The position numbers were made by a program, and so were the translations under genes. The notes below the pieces were generated by a model. The model was given only the letters and a program-made list of their open reading frames with translations. It had not been told where the DNA came from and searched no databases. From the NCBI GenBank assembly GCA_019120175.1, contig DWVP01000022.1, positions 1-64,000 on the forward strand: a stretch of DNA of 64,000 nt, given 5' to 3'. This document shows, one piece after another, positions 1 through 10,261 of the stretch (its first letter is position 1; each line of letters starts with the position of its first letter). Origin of the DNA: Candidatus Corynebacterium faecigallinarum (lineage in GTDB: Bacteria > Actinomycetota > Actinomycetes > Mycobacteriales > Mycobacteriaceae).

Positions 1-1
1 T

Positions 2-898
<897 letters not shown>

Positions 899-936
899 GC
901 TGATCTGACCGGTCTCCCGCATACCGCGGGAACACC

Positions 937-983
937 AGGAACCGCCCCACCCAGAGTCATCCGGGAGGGGGCGGTTCCTTTTT
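937..983 (+). terminator. Intrinsic terminator of tuf
   Basis: Arms AGGAACCGCCCC (937-948) and GGGGCGGTTCC (967-977) form a GC-rich stem followed by a run of five T. It lies just behind tuf, as expected for a rho-independent terminator. Confidence 0.92.
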
Positions 984-1055
984 GTCTGTGCCGGGCCTGG
1001 AGATCAGCCTGCCGGTCTTCGCCGGCGGATCACCGCTATTGTTCGCGTCCTGGTG

Positions 1056-1109
1056 GGCAGGCATAACGCCCGATTCCCAGTCGGCAGGCATACCGCCCGA
1101 TTCCCAGTC
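1056..1109. repeat. 27-bp tandem repeat, two copies
   Basis: Two adjacent 27-bp units (1056-1082 and 1083-1109) differ by one base (ATAACG versus ATACCG). The first 8 bases of a third unit (GGCAGGCA) follow. The repeat lies between tuf and the convergent envelope operon; no coding function is visible. Confidence 0.85.
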
Positions 1110-1140
1110 GGCAGGCAGCACAACCGAGTGGTGGAGGACA

Positions 1141-1200
1141 ACCCAGACGATCGAGAATCCCGTGAACAACTGCGTTCACGGGATTCTCGAGCATCTGGGT
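1141..1200. repeat. Long near-perfect hairpin between convergent genes
   Basis: A perfect 17-bp inverted repeat (1151-1167 and 1174-1190, six-base loop) is extended by outer arms ACCCAGA (1141-1147) and TCTGGGT (1194-1200). The whole forms an almost perfect 60-base hairpin. It lies 33 bp beyond the end of the minus-strand operon, so it may end transcription or protect the 3' end, but it has no T-run on either strand. Confidence 0.75.
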
Positions 1201-1232
1201 GGTTGCTTCGGCCGCAACAGCGTGACGGGTTC

Positions 1233-1799
1233 TCAGCGGTTGCGGCGCGCGGGGCGTTCGGTCTCGATGAGGAACCGAGGTCGGATGTCCTGGTTCGGAA
1301 GCGCTGCGGCGATGTCTGACGCGGCGGTGGAACACGCGTCCTCAACCAGGGTCATGTCCGTCTCGGCGAGCACCCGCACCCTGACCTCGATCACGTCGGT
1401 TCCCCGGTCCCGGGTGGTGCGGTGCGACGCCGCGGTCACGTCGTCCAACCTCGCCAGCGACTGTGCCACGGCCGAGGCGATGTCTGTGGGGGTGGTGCGG
1501 ATCGCGCCGAGGCTGTTCGACGCGGGGGAGACCATGCGTCCCAGTTTGCGGCGTCCGGTGTTGATTCCGACGAGGATGAGCCCGATGACGCCGAGCACGA
1601 CGGCGGCGAGCACCAGTATGGTCACGTAGCTTTCCCGGTCGGCGAGTCCGGCCCAGAAGTCCCGGTCGGCGACCTCGCTGATGTGTTGAGCAGCGGCTAC
1701 GTCGAAGTACTGTCCGATGCTCCAGAAGGCCAGACCGCCGAAGAGCACCGCGAGCAGTAACGTCACCAGCCGGTCGACGGCTGCTTTTCCGCGGTTCAT
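1233..1799 (-). CDS. AmaP-like alkaline-shock membrane anchor protein
   Basis: This 188-residue protein has two predicted membrane segments (about residues 10-28 and 58-78). They are followed by a cytoplasmic domain with an Asp23-like pattern (DVIEVRVRVLAETD), as in AmaP, the membrane anchor for Asp23 in Gram-positive bacteria. It is the last gene of the operon and its start overlaps the upstream gene by four bases. The family assignment rests on architecture and operon context. It probably tethers the two Asp23 proteins to the membrane; this role is inferred. Confidence 0.7.
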   Translation of the reverse strand: MNRGKAAVDRLVTLLLAVLFGGLAFWSIGQYFDVAAAQHISEVADRDFWAGLADRESYVTILVLAAVVLGVIGLILVGINTGRRKLGRMVSPASNSLGAIRTTPTDIASAVAQSLARLDDVTAASHRTTRDRGTDVIEVRVRVLAETDMTLVEDACSTAASDIAAALPNQDIRPRFLIETERPARRNR

Positions 1800-2452
1800 G
1801 AGTCACTCCGTGAGGTTGCCGGGGTCACTGTCACGGTGACTTCCGGGGTCGGGGTCAGTCGTCCCGCCAGGGTCTCGAGTGATTCCTGCACCTTGCCGCG
1901 CACCTCATCCTGGTCGTTCGGGGTTGCTGTGGACTGTACGGTGACCTTGATCTTCTTCCGGGTGACCACGGACTGGGCGTCGACCACACCGGGGATCCGG
2001 CGGGCGGTGGAGGTCGACATCCGGGCGAAGTCGATCGGCCGTCCGAAGACTCTCTGTTCTGCACCAACGGCGATATGCGTGCGTGTGCGTGGCCGGACGG
2101 TGGAGATGAGCAGGATGAGGGCCATGAATGCGCACCCGATGCCGGCCCAGAGCATCCAGGTGTCGTAGCTGAGGGTGGCGAGCCAGTCGAAGGCCGGTGG
2201 TAGCAGCTGCTGTCCGTCGATGACTTCGGTGACCAGCAAGATGTCGCGCACGATGACCCCGCAGGCGACGATCATCAGCAGTCCGAGGATGACTGTCCAG
2301 CCACGGGCGCTGGGCGAGGCGACGGGTGCGGGTGTCGGATCGGAGGCGGGTGCGTGAGCGTCACCAAGCGGCTCTGATACATGCACACCACCGCTCAGGT
2401 CGACGGCGAAGCGTCCCGAGGGATCGGGACGGTACTGTTCCGGGGCGCTCAC
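1796..2452 (-). CDS. DUF6286-type membrane protein of the Asp23 operon
   Basis: This 218-residue protein has a proline-rich N-terminal tail and two membrane helices (about residues 51-72 and 96-117). A soluble C-terminal domain with alternating beta/alpha character (KKIKVTVQSTATPN, PEVTVTVTPA) follows. The architecture matches the DUF6286 proteins that accompany actinobacterial Asp23 genes. Four-base overlaps on both sides imply translational coupling. The precise function is unknown; a membrane partner for the Asp23 proteins is likely. Confidence 0.65.
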   Translation of the reverse strand: MSAPEQYRPDPSGRFAVDLSGGVHVSEPLGDAHAPASDPTPAPVASPSARGWTVILGLLMIVACGVIVRDILLVTEVIDGQQLLPPAFDWLATLSYDTWMLWAGIGCAFMALILLISTVRPRTRTHIAVGAEQRVFGRPIDFARMSTSTARRIPGVVDAQSVVTRKKIKVTVQSTATPNDQDEVRGKVQESLETLAGRLTPTPEVTVTVTPATSRSDS

Positions 2453-3534
2453 GGTGTGATCCTGTCGGTCTCGTTGGTGTCGTCGGTCGTCTTCTGGCCG
2501 TCGTTGTCGCGCTGACGGTCTCTCGGCGCGGTGGGGGTGATCCGCGGATGTCGGTTGACCGTCACCGACCGGAGCGCGTGGCGGTCCACCTCCGGGTGGA
2601 TCGTGACCGGCAGGCCTTGCGGGGTCGGCACGGCACGCGGCTGAAGGCCACGTGGGGTGGGCACGGCACGAAGCAAGGGGCCGGCCGGTGTGTGGACGTC
2701 GGCCAGCAGGGGTAGTCCGTACTGCGGTGGCGGCGAGACCACGGGCCGGTGGTTGGTGTGCACCCGGCTGGTCACCGGTGGGTTGAGGTGACTGTGCGGC
2801 GATACCGGACGCGCCACTGGCCGAGCCTGTGGACCCACCGGATGTGTCACCGTCGGGTACGCCGGGGCGATCGGGTGGTGGGCGGGGACCCGGCGAGGCG
2901 GCGGCACCGGCGCCAGCGTGGGGGCGTCCGGGGGGACGGGATGCTTCGCGGTGAGCGTGGGCTCGGTCGGCGCATCGACCCGTCGTACCGGCGTGCGTTG
3001 CGCGGTGATGACCGGGGCAAGCTCCGCCGCCGGCGGAACCGGGGGGTGGGCCGGTTCAGTGATGCCACGGACGGTCTTGGGGGAGTGGGCACGCAGCGGC
3101 GTCGCGCTGATCCTGGTCAACAGCGGGGTGCGTGGGGTCGCCTCCAACTCGCCGAGGGTGATGCGTGCCTGCTCGTCGGGCAGTTCGGGGTGGGGGACGA
3201 CCGCGTCAACGTCGACGTTGACCGCGTGAACCGTCATGGCGGTGAAGGCCTCGACCCATTCAGCGACAACTTCGCGGGTGAGTTGCGCGACGGCAACGGT
3301 CGGTGCGGGCCATCGGGTGGCGATCTGCACGTCGAGGTCGACGACGACGCGTTGTCCGCGTACGTCGGAGATCAGGTGCACGGAGACGCGCGGGAAGCTA
3401 CGTCCGGCGAACTGACCGAGCCCGGAGGAGTGGTCGATCACCCCGGGGACCTGTCGGGCTGCCCGGAGGGCGATCTTCTCGACGACCCGCGGACTGATGG
3501 TGGTGCTGCGGTCGGAATCCACTGCGGTGCTCAT
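2449..3534 (-). CDS. Asp23/Gls24-like protein with long proline-rich tail
   Basis: The ATG at 3534 overlaps the preceding stop in an ATGA arrangement and is chosen over an upstream in-frame start inside that gene. The product is 361 residues. Residues 1-115 are an Asp23-like domain (TTISPRVVEKIALRAARQVPGV opening shared in pattern with the family). The remaining roughly 240 residues are a low-complexity tail rich in P, H, V and R (many TP, HPV and PPP runs). Such a tail looks surface- or partner-binding and is unusually long for the family. It probably works with the other Asp23 protein at the membrane; the tail's role is unknown. Confidence 0.7.
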   Translation of the reverse strand: MSTAVDSDRSTTISPRVVEKIALRAARQVPGVIDHSSGLGQFAGRSFPRVSVHLISDVRGQRVVVDLDVQIATRWPAPTVAVAQLTREVVAEWVEAFTAMTVHAVNVDVDAVVPHPELPDEQARITLGELEATPRTPLLTRISATPLRAHSPKTVRGITEPAHPPVPPAAELAPVITAQRTPVRRVDAPTEPTLTAKHPVPPDAPTLAPVPPPRRVPAHHPIAPAYPTVTHPVGPQARPVARPVSPHSHLNPPVTSRVHTNHRPVVSPPPQYGLPLLADVHTPAGPLLRAVPTPRGLQPRAVPTPQGLPVTIHPEVDRHALRSVTVNRHPRITPTAPRDRQRDNDGQKTTDDTNETDRITP

Positions 3535-3719
3535 CCCTTGCCGCGCTGACTGATGCTGACCACCCGCCGCAGATCGACCAGGCCTTCCAGGTGTGCACCG
3601 ACGATCCCGCCGACGCCGCACAGCACGAGGACCACCAGGAATCCGATGATGCCCTGCCAGAGTGCCCCGACGGCCAACAGGAATCCGAAGAGTACACCGA
3701 GGATCGTCGCGTACTTCAT
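3531..3719 (-). CDS. Small two-helix membrane protein (DUF2273-like)
   Basis: This 62-residue protein has two hydrophobic helices (about residues 5-20 and 23-44) separated by a short turn, and a basic C-terminal tail. Size and topology match the small DUF2273 proteins found in Asp23 operons. It overlaps the next gene by four bases. It could be a membrane docking partner for Asp23; this is inferred from the neighbourhood. Confidence 0.65.
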   Translation of the reverse strand: MKYATILGVLFGFLLAVGALWQGIIGFLVVLVLCGVGGIVGAHLEGLVDLRRVVSISQRGKG

Positions 3720-3758
3720 TGTTGCCTCACTTCATGGTCTGGTGCTGCGTGTGGTTTG

Positions 3759-4208
3759 TTACTCGTCGTCGCGGCGGGTCCGCGTTTCGGTGTAGCGCCG
3801 TGCTCCCGGGAAGTTGCGTGGCAACCGGGACCGGACGGTGCGTTCGGCGTTGCGGGCGGCCCGCTCGGCGGCCTTGATGAACTGCCTTGTTTTCGGGGAG
3901 TGCGCGATGACCGCACCTTTGGCCCGAAGATCCTCGGCACGCCGCAGGACCTCGCCGGAGGTTCGTTCGGCGAAGTCGGTGGCCTGGCGGGCGACGTCCT
4001 CGGGGATGAAGTCCGGGAGCCGGACGCTTTCAACGTTGCGTCGCACACGGATGCGGCGTTCCCACTGGTCGTCGAGTTCGCGCAGGGCCGTGATGAGCTG
4101 CTCATCCGAGCCGCCCCGGTCGGGGTGGTTGGCGCGGATGATCTCCCGGCGGGCCCGTACGTACTCCGGGTCGTCGCGGAAGGTGCCGGGGTTACCGGTG
4201 GCGCTCAT
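3759..4208 (-). CDS. J-domain-like protein in Asp23 operon
   Basis: This 149-residue protein carries an HPD tripeptide at residues 28-30 in the context RANHPDRGGSDEQL. That is the hallmark loop of DnaJ J-domains, with helix-forming sequence on both sides. The rest is charged and helical (ERTSGEVLRRAEDLR, FIKAAERAARNAERTVRSR) with no zinc-finger or DnaJ C-terminal domain. A J-domain would stimulate the ATPase of an Hsp70 such as DnaK. Its place between the two Asp23 genes suggests it links chaperone activity to the envelope-stress complex. The J-domain call rests on HPD plus flanking helices; the function is inferred. Confidence 0.6.
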   Translation of the reverse strand: MSATGNPGTFRDDPEYVRARREIIRANHPDRGGSDEQLITALRELDDQWERRIRVRRNVESVRLPDFIPEDVARQATDFAERTSGEVLRRAEDLRAKGAVIAHSPKTRQFIKAAERAARNAERTVRSRLPRNFPGARRYTETRTRRDDE

Positions 4209-4294
4209 CGTTGTTCCTCTGCTGTGTAGTCTGCGAAGTCATCAGTGTTCTCTAGCTGTGGTTGCGACCGCACTGATTCCTTGGTTGTTACGCG

Positions 4295-4822
4295 CTACTG
4301 CACGCGGGTGGGCTGCTGCTCGGTCCCCTCCTGCTCGGGATCGTCGTCGTCCTCGGGCAGGTGGATGTCGTGGACGAGGACGTTGACCTCGGTGACCTCC
4401 AGGCCGGTCATCTCTTCGACGGAGAGGATGATGTTGCGACGGATCGCCTCGGCGAGCTCGTGGATCGCAACTCCGTACTCGGCGACGATGGAGATGTCGA
4501 CCGCGGCCTGCCGCTCGCCCACCTCCACGGAGATGCCCTGCTGGACGTTGACGCGGGCGCCGGGGATGCGTTCACGCAGTGCGCCGATGGCGCGGGCGGT
4601 GCCGCCACCGAGACCGTGGACCCCGGTGACCTCGCGGGCGGCGACGCCGGCGATCTTGGAGACGACGACGTCGGCGACGGAGGTCTGCCCGTGTTCGGTC
4701 ATCAGACCGGAGTGACGGGTCGCGGGGACACCGGTGGTGTTGTCGGACGCGCTGGATGCGCTGGTGCCTGCCGGTGCGGTGGTGTTCTCGGTGGAGTCGT
4801 TGGCGGAGGTGCTGTCGCTCAT
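4295..4822 (-). CDS. Asp23/Gls24 family envelope stress protein
   Basis: This 175-residue protein has a disordered Ser/Thr/Ala-rich N-terminus (1-45) and then the Asp23/Gls24 (DUF322) domain. Its typical pattern is VADVVVSKIAGVAAREV, then VHGLGGG, then QQGISVEVGERQAAVDISI and a C-terminal helix with VTEVNVLVHDIHLP. An acidic tail ends the protein. It is the first gene of the six-gene operon. Family members are abundant membrane-associated alkaline/envelope stress proteins. No unusual residues are seen in the core. Confidence 0.88.
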   Translation of the reverse strand: MSDSTSANDSTENTTAPAGTSASSASDNTTGVPATRHSGLMTEHGQTSVADVVVSKIAGVAAREVTGVHGLGGGTARAIGALRERIPGARVNVQQGISVEVGERQAAVDISIVAEYGVAIHELAEAIRRNIILSVEEMTGLEVTEVNVLVHDIHLPEDDDDPEQEGTEQQPTRVQ

Positions 4823-5032
4823 CTGAGAGGTCCTCTACATGGGGTTGGTCGGGTGCAGGTGTTGGTCAGTCTGCCTGGTCCCTATCGTACTGGAGTACGC
4901 CCGCTGTGCCCGGGCGTCGAGGGCGGTGTGAGTCACATGATTGTGGTTCGACCGCTGTGGCAGCGCCGGGCAGACGCCGGGCCGGCTCCGGTTCGGGCAC
5001 CGCTTCGTCGCGGCGCCCGACCTCGGGCCTTA

Positions 5033-5068
5033 CTGCTGCCGACACTGCTGCCGACACTGCTGCAGACA
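5033..5068. repeat. 12-bp tandem repeat, three copies
   Basis: Three units of CTGCTGCCGACA (third copy CTGCTGCAGACA) stand head to tail, followed by a degenerate fourth. On the minus strand the units would read as Ala-Val-Ser type repeats, but no gene is supported there. Confidence 0.8.
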
Positions 5069-5116
5069 CTGCCGGCGACCAGCGCAGGAAGTCGCAGCGG
5101 GGGTAGGGCGGGGGAT

Positions 5117-5145
5117 TTGGCTCCATAGGCCGGACGTGGTTAAAT
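5117..5145 (+). promoter_or_regulatory. Candidate promoter of the S10 operon
   Basis: TTGGCT (5117-5122), a 17-base spacer and TTAAAT (5140-5145) fit a sigma-A type promoter. It would give a leader of about 410 nt before rpsJ. A TTGACA at 5465-5470 close to the gene lacks a good -10. The call is by pattern only. Confidence 0.35.
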
Positions 5146-5562
5146 GGTCGACGTTGCTTTGACATGGCGCTCGTGCGCCCGGGTCACGCACCAGCCACCA
5201 GGCCGGATCGGAACCGGTGGCAGGGCACTTTGGACCGGGCAGACAACGGTGCCGATGGTGAAGTGAGCATGACCCATCATCGTCAGGATCATCCTGTCGA
5301 TTGGTCTGCCGCGCGAGTGCGTCCATGACACGCCCGACCGCGGGTACCGGACCAAGGGGGCATGGCAAATAAACAGAGGCTCAACAAGCGAAGATCCTGA
5401 TGCGACCACACCAGTCGGGGGCTCTTCCTCGGGATGCATGCGTGACATTTGCCGTGCCGTCAAGCGTTGACAATGAATAAGAAGTACCCACCGCCATTGC
5501 TGCGGCCCCGGATACCGGGGGCTGCCGCAGGGATGGTGGGGGACACGAGGAAGAGGACTAGC

Positions 5563-5868
5563 GTGGCGGGACAGAAGATCCGCATCAGGCTCAAGGCCTA
5601 CGATCACGAGGCAATCGACGCTTCTGCAAAGAAGATCGTCGAGACGGTCACCCGTACCGGTGCCCGCGTGGTTGGCCCTGTGCCTCTGCCCACCGAGAAG
5701 AACGTGTACTGCGTCATCCGTTCGCCGCACAAGGACAAGGACTCTCGCGAGCACTTCGAGATGCGCACCCACAAGCGGCTGATCGACATTCTCGACCCGA
5801 CCCCGAAGACCGTTGACGCTCTCATGCGCATCGATCTTCCGGCCAGCGTCGACGTCAACATCCAGTGA
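5563..5868 (+). CDS. rpsJ: 30S ribosomal protein S10
   Basis: The product is 101 residues, starting with GTG at 5563 ([16 protein letters not shown]), which gives the normal S10 N-terminus. A purine-rich AGGAAGAGGA lies just upstream. An in-frame upstream extension would add 38 residues not found in the family. S10 sits in the 30S head and, in other bacteria, also takes part in NusB-dependent antitermination. It is the first gene of the S10 operon. Confidence 0.97.
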   Translation: MAGQKIRIRLKAYDHEAIDASAKKIVETVTRTGARVVGPVPLPTEKNVYCVIRSPHKDKDSREHFEMRTHKRLIDILDPTPKTVDALMRIDLPASVDVNIQ

Positions 5869-5926
5869 TCTCGTACTAGACGAGATTGTGGACTTGAGTC
5901 TGAATTAGGCAGCGGAGAAGCGAATT

Positions 5927-6583
5927 ATGAGTGAAAACGAGATCAAGGGCATCCTGGGCAAGAAGCTCGGCATGACCCAGATCTTCGACGAGGACAACCG
6001 GGTCGTCCCGGTCACCGTCGTCGAGGCTGGGCCGTGCGTCGTCACCCAGGTGCGCACCAAGGACATCGACGGCTACGAGGCCGTCCAGATCGCCTACGGC
6101 GACATTGACCCGCGTAAGGTCAACCAGCCGCAGGCCGGTCACTTCAAGAAGGCCGGTGTCACCCCGCGCCGCCACGTGACGGAGATCCGCGTCGAGGACG
6201 CCTCCGCCTACGAGGTCGGCCAGGACGTCACCGCCGAACTGTTCAACGAGGTTCTCTTCGTTGACGTCACCGGCACCTCCAAGGGTAAGGGCTTCGCCGG
6301 CGCCATGAAGCGCCACGGCTTCGCCGGCCAGGGCGCCTCCCACGGTAACCAGGCCGCTCACCGCCGCGTCGGTGGCATCGGCGCCTGCGCTACCCCGGGG
6401 CGTGTCTTCAAGGGCAAGCGTATGGCAGGCCGCATGGGCAACGAGCAGGTCACCCTGCAGAACCTGAAGGTCGCAAAGGTGGACGCTGCGTCCAACCTGC
6501 TGCTGATCAAGGGTGCCATCCCCGGAACCAACGGCGGTATCGTCACCGTCAAGACCGCAGTGAAGGGCGGTGCACACGCATGA
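5927..6583 (+). CDS. rplC: 50S ribosomal protein L3
   Basis: The product is 218 residues. It is recognised by [15 protein letters not shown] at the N-terminus and by the central region [14 protein letters not shown] with the loop that reaches the peptidyl-transferase centre. It overlaps the rplD start by four bases. L3 is an early 50S assembly protein. Confidence 0.98.
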   Translation: MSENEIKGILGKKLGMTQIFDEDNRVVPVTVVEAGPCVVTQVRTKDIDGYEAVQIAYGDIDPRKVNQPQAGHFKKAGVTPRRHVTEIRVEDASAYEVGQDVTAELFNEVLFVDVTGTSKGKGFAGAMKRHGFAGQGASHGNQAAHRRVGGIGACATPGRVFKGKRMAGRMGNEQVTLQNLKVAKVDAASNLLLIKGAIPGTNGGIVTVKTAVKGGAHA

Positions 6584-7251
6584 GCAACTTGACCCTCAAC
6601 GTCCAGACCGCCGACGGTGCCACCAACGGCTCGGTCGACCTTCCCGCATCGATCTTCGATGTGGAGCCGTCCGTCCCGCTGATGCACCAGGTCGTCCTGG
6701 CCCAGCTCGCCGCGAAGCGCCAGGGCACCCACGCCACGAAGACTCGTGGCCAGGTCTCCGGCGGCGGCAAGAAGCCCTTCCGTCAGAAGGGCACCGGCCG
6801 CGCCCGCCAGGGCTCGATCCGCGCGCCGCACTACACCGGCGGTGGCATCGTCCACGGCCCGCAGCCGCGTGACTACGACCAGCGGACCCCCAAGAAGATG
6901 AAGGCAGCCGCCCTGCGCGGTGCCCTCACCGACCGCGTCCGTAACGAGCGCATCCACCTCGTGGAGGAGCTCGTCGCCGGCCAGACCCCCTCGACCAAGG
7001 CAGCCAAGGCGTTCATCGAGCGCCTCACCGACCGCAAGTCGGTCCTGGTTGTCCTCGGCCGCGAGGACGTCGCCGCGTGGAAGTCGGTCAACAACCTGCC
7101 GAACGTCCACACCCTGGCCTTCGACCAGCTCAACACCTACGACGTGCTGAACGCGGATGACCTCGTGTTCTCCGTCGAGGCGCTGAACGGCTTCATCGCC
7201 GCAGCTGACTCCAAGGCAGCAGGAAACGAAGCCAAGGAGGCAGCTAAGTGA
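6580..7251 (+). CDS. rplD: 50S ribosomal protein L4
   Basis: The product is 223 residues. The extended loop that lines the exit tunnel is present ([20 protein letters not shown]), followed by the globular domain. The start ATG overlaps the stop of rplC, and its own stop overlaps rplW (ATG/GTG-type coupling). In E. coli L4 represses its own operon; no equivalent leader structure is evident here. Confidence 0.98.
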   Translation: MSNLTLNVQTADGATNGSVDLPASIFDVEPSVPLMHQVVLAQLAAKRQGTHATKTRGQVSGGGKKPFRQKGTGRARQGSIRAPHYTGGGIVHGPQPRDYDQRTPKKMKAAALRGALTDRVRNERIHLVEELVAGQTPSTKAAKAFIERLTDRKSVLVVLGREDVAAWKSVNNLPNVHTLAFDQLNTYDVLNADDLVFSVEALNGFIAAADSKAAGNEAKEAAK

Positions 7252-7550
7252 GCACCATCGCTGACCCCCGGGACATCATCATCGCGCCCGTCGTCTCCGA
7301 GAAGTCCTATGGACTCATGGAGCAGAACGTCTACACGTTCCTGGTGAACCCGGACTCCAACAAGACCCAGATCAAGATTGCCGTCGAGCAGATCTTCGGT
7401 GTGAAGGTCGCCAGCGTCAACACCCTGAACCGCGAGGGCAAGCGTAAGCGCACCCGCTCCGGTTTCGGGCAGCGCAAGGCCACCAAGCGCGCCATGGTGA
7501 CCCTGGTCGCCGGCAGCGATCCCATCGACATCTTCGGTGGCGCGGCCTAG
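7248..7550 (+). CDS. rplW: 50S ribosomal protein L23
   Basis: The product is 100 residues with a GTG start that overlaps the end of rplD. The family signature is [18 protein letters not shown] at the N-terminus and [20 protein letters not shown] at the C-terminal loop. L23 sits at the exit of the peptide tunnel and is a docking point for trigger factor and SRP. Confidence 0.97.
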   Translation: MSTIADPRDIIIAPVVSEKSYGLMEQNVYTFLVNPDSNKTQIKIAVEQIFGVKVASVNTLNREGKRKRTRSGFGQRKATKRAMVTLVAGSDPIDIFGGAA

Positions 7551-7587
7551 GCCGCGCGATACCGACAGGTAAAGAGAGAGCAGAAGT

Positions 7588-8430
7588 ATGGCTATTCGCA
7601 AGTACAAGCCGACTACGCCGGGTCGCCGCCAGAGCTCCGTGTCCGAGTTCAACGAGATCACTCGTTCGACCCCGGAGAAGTCTCTGCTGCGCCCGCTGTC
7701 CAAGACCGGCGGCCGCAACGTCCACGGCCACATCACGACCCGCCACATCGGTGGCGGCCACAAGCGGCGCTACCGTGTCATCGACTTCCGTCGTAATGAC
7801 AAGGACGGCATCACCGCCAAGGTCGCACACATCGAGTACGACCCGAACCGCACCGCGAACATCGCGCTGCTGCACTACGCCGACGGTGAGAAGCGTTACA
7901 TCCTCGCCCCGCGTGGTCTGACGCAGGGCACCGTCGTGGAGTCCGGTCCGGCTGCCGACATCAAGTCCGGCAACAACCTGCCGCTGCGCAACATCCCGAC
8001 CGGTACCACCATCCACAACGTGGAGCTGAAGCCGGGCGGCGGTGCCAAGCTGGCACGCTCCGCTGGCGCGTCCATCCAGCTGCTGGGTAAGGAGGGCAAG
8101 TACGCCATCCTGCGTATGCCGTCCACCGAGATCCGTCGCGTCGACATCCGCTGCCGCGCGACCGTCGGTCAGGTCGGCAATGTCGACCAGATCAACATCC
8201 GCTGGGGCAAGGCCGGCCGTATGCGCTGGAAGGGCGTCCGCCCGACCGTCCGCGGTGTCGTCATGAACCCGGTCGACCACCCGCACGGTGGTGGTGAGGG
8301 TAAGACCTCCGGCGGTCGCCACCCGGTCTCCCCGTGGGGTACCCCCGAGGGCCGCACCCGCAAGCCCAACCGTCCGAGCGACAAGCTGATCGTCCGCCGT
8401 CGCCGCACCAACAAGAACAAGAAGCGCTAA
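7588..8430 (+). CDS. rplB: 50S ribosomal protein L2
   Basis: The product is 280 residues, the usual length. Landmarks are [14 protein letters not shown] at the start, [22 protein letters not shown], and the C-terminal [21 protein letters not shown] loop that approaches the peptidyl-transferase centre. It is preceded by AAAGAGAGAGCAG as a ribosome binding site. Confidence 0.98.
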   Translation: MAIRKYKPTTPGRRQSSVSEFNEITRSTPEKSLLRPLSKTGGRNVHGHITTRHIGGGHKRRYRVIDFRRNDKDGITAKVAHIEYDPNRTANIALLHYADGEKRYILAPRGLTQGTVVESGPAADIKSGNNLPLRNIPTGTTIHNVELKPGGGAKLARSAGASIQLLGKEGKYAILRMPSTEIRRVDIRCRATVGQVGNVDQINIRWGKAGRMRWKGVRPTVRGVVMNPVDHPHGGGEGKTSGGRHPVSPWGTPEGRTRKPNRPSDKLIVRRRRTNKNKKR

Positions 8431-8445
8431 AGGAGGTAGTTGAGA

Positions 8446-8724
8446 ATGCCACGCAGCCTCAAGAAGGGCCCGTTCGTCGACGAACACCTCCTCGCGAAGG
8501 TGGACGTTCAGAACGACGCCGGCTCCAAGAAGGTCATCAAGACCTGGTCGCGTCGATCGACCATCCTGCCCGACTTCATCGGCCACACTTTCGCCGTCCA
8601 CGACGGTCGCAAGCACGTCCCGGTGTTCGTCGACGAGTCCATGGTCGGTCACAAGCTGGGCGAGTTCGCCCCCACCAAGACCTTCAAGGGACACGTCAAG
8701 GATGACAAGAAGGGTCGGCGATAA
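8446..8724 (+). CDS. rpsS: 30S ribosomal protein S19
   Basis: The product is 92 residues starting [15 protein letters not shown]. The ATG at 8446 is preferred to a TTG six bases upstream because AGGAGG (8431-8436) is well spaced and the family begins with MPRS. S19 lies in the 30S head near the A site. Confidence 0.97.
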   Translation: MPRSLKKGPFVDEHLLAKVDVQNDAGSKKVIKTWSRRSTILPDFIGHTFAVHDGRKHVPVFVDESMVGHKLGEFAPTKTFKGHVKDDKKGRR

Positions 8725-8726
8725 CC

Positions 8727-9092
8727 ATGTCTGACACCGCTGTCAACAACGCACGCGCAACCGCCAAGTTCGTCCGGGTCACCCCGATGAAGGCACGCCG
8801 CGTCATCGACACCATCCGCGGTAAGTCCGTGGAGGACGCCCTGGCAATCCTGCGGTACGCACCGCAGTCGGCTTCTGAGCCGATCGCCAAGGTCGTCGCC
8901 TCCGCAGCCGCGAATGCCGAGAACAACTTCGGCCTGGATCCCCGCACGCTGGTCGTCTCCGAGGCTTTCGCCGACGAGGGACCGACGCTCAAGCGGTTCC
9001 AGCCCCGCGCACAGGGTCGGGCTTTCCAGATCCGCAAGCGCACCAGCCACATCACCGTGGTTGTCGAGAGCCAGAAGGGAAGTGCTCAGTAG
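8727..9092 (+). CDS. rplV: 50S ribosomal protein L22
   Basis: The product is 121 residues. The core shows [20 protein letters not shown] and the beta-hairpin loop reaching into the exit tunnel ([20 protein letters not shown]). Its stop codon shares a base with the GTG start of rpsC. Confidence 0.97.
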   Translation: MSDTAVNNARATAKFVRVTPMKARRVIDTIRGKSVEDALAILRYAPQSASEPIAKVVASAAANAENNFGLDPRTLVVSEAFADEGPTLKRFQPRAQGRAFQIRKRTSHITVVVESQKGSAQ

Positions 9093-9841
9093 TGGGCCAG
9101 AAGATTCACCCCCACGGCCTCCGGCTGGGTATCACTTCCGAGTGGCGCTCCCGCTGGTACGCCGACAAGCAGTACGCTGACTACCTCGCCGAGGACATCA
9201 AGATCCGCGAGTTCCTGTCGAAGGGCCTCGACCGCGCCGGCATCGCCGACGTCGTCATCGAGCGCACCCGCGACCGGGTCCGTGTGGACATCCACACCGC
9301 TCGTCCGGGTATCGTCATCGGCCGTCGCGGCTCCGAGGCTGACCGCATCCGCGGCAAGCTGGAGAAGCTCACCGGCAAGCAGGTTCAGCTGAACATCCTG
9401 GAAGTCAAGAACATTGACGCCAACGCGAAGCTGGTGGCCCAGTCCATCGCCGAGCAGCTCAGCAACCGCGTGGCATTCCGCCGCGCAATGCGTAAGGCCA
9501 TCCAGTCGGCCATGCGTCAGCCTGAGGTCAAGGGCATCAAGGTCGTGTGCTCCGGTCGTCTCGGCGGTGCCGAGATGGGCCGCACCGAGCGCTACCACGA
9601 GGGTCGCGTTCCGCTGCACACCCTGCGTGCCGAGATCGACTACGGCACCTACGAGGCCCACACCACCTTCGGCCGTATCGGCGTGAAGGTCTGGATCTAC
9701 AAGGGCGACGTCGTCGGCGGCCGCCGCGAGTCCCTGCAGAACGCCCGTGACGACCGCGGTAACCGCGGTGGCAACCGTCGTGAGCGTCCGCGTCGTGGTG
9801 GAGCTCGCCGTCAGCGCGCCGAGCAGAAGCAGGAGGGTTAA
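9092..9841 (+). CDS. rpsC: 30S ribosomal protein S3
   Basis: The product is 249 residues with a GTG start giving [14 protein letters not shown], the universal S3 start. The KH domain is present with [11 protein letters not shown]. The C-terminal tail (from about residue 215) is rich in Arg and Gly, as in other actinobacteria. S3 helps form the mRNA entry pore. Confidence 0.97.
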   Translation: MGQKIHPHGLRLGITSEWRSRWYADKQYADYLAEDIKIREFLSKGLDRAGIADVVIERTRDRVRVDIHTARPGIVIGRRGSEADRIRGKLEKLTGKQVQLNILEVKNIDANAKLVAQSIAEQLSNRVAFRRAMRKAIQSAMRQPEVKGIKVVCSGRLGGAEMGRTERYHEGRVPLHTLRAEIDYGTYEAHTTFGRIGVKVWIYKGDVVGGRRESLQNARDDRGNRGGNRRERPRRGGARRQRAEQKQEG

Positions 9842-9844
9842 CCC

Positions 9845-10261
9845 ATGCTTATCCCCAAGCGCACGAAGTACCGCCGCCAGCACCGGCCGCACCGCACCGG
9901 TGTGTCCAAGGGCGGCAACCGCGTGACGTTCGGCGACTACGGCCTGCAGGCCCTGGAGCCGACCTACATCACCAACCGTCAGATCGAGTCCGCCCGTATC
10001 GCCATCAACCGCCACGTCAAGCGTGGTGGCAAGGTGTGGATCAACATCTTCCCGGATCGTCCGCTGACCCAGAAGCCGCTCGGCGTGCGTATGGGTTCCG
10101 GTAAGGGCCCCGTGGAGAAGTGGGTGGCCAACGTCAAGCCCGGCCGCATCCTCTTCGAGATGTCCTACCCCAACGAGGAGGTCGCCCTGGAGGCTCTCCG
10201 TCGTGCCGGCAACAAGCTGCCCTGCAAGGTGCGCATCGTGAAGAAGGAGGATCAGTTCTGA
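9845..10261 (+). CDS. rplP: 50S ribosomal protein L16
   Basis: The product is 138 residues, opening [19 protein letters not shown] with the conserved [14 protein letters not shown] loop. Its stop shares one base with the rpmC start. L16 organises the A-site region of the 50S subunit. Confidence 0.97.
   Translation: MLIPKRTKYRRQHRPHRTGVSKGGNRVTFGDYGLQALEPTYITNRQIESARIAINRHVKRGGKVWINIFPDRPLTQKPLGVRMGSGKGPVEKWVANVKPGRILFEMSYPNEEVALEALRRAGNKLPCKVRIVKKEDQF

Larger units (their letters stand above)
4823..5562. other. 740-bp non-coding region before the S10 operon
   Basis: No ORF here has a convincing protein or start site. The region must hold the promoter of the minus-strand Asp23 operon near its left end and the promoter and long leader of the S10 operon on the right. 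A 12-bp tandem repeat (5033-5068) sits in the middle. I see no tRNA or recognised riboswitch. Confidence 0.6.

Noticed and set aside
1141..1200. Insertion sequence end or tRNA-like structure
   Set aside because: No transposase or target duplication and no cloverleaf; only a simple hairpin.
4866..5165. 99-codon minus-strand frame with AAVSAAVSAAV repeats
   Set aside because: The repeat comes from the 12-bp DNA tandem; no RBS, domain or operon context.
5465..5470. TTGACA upstream of rpsJ as the main promoter
   Set aside because: No acceptable -10 sequence at 16-19 bp; the 5117-5145 site fits better, though also unproven.
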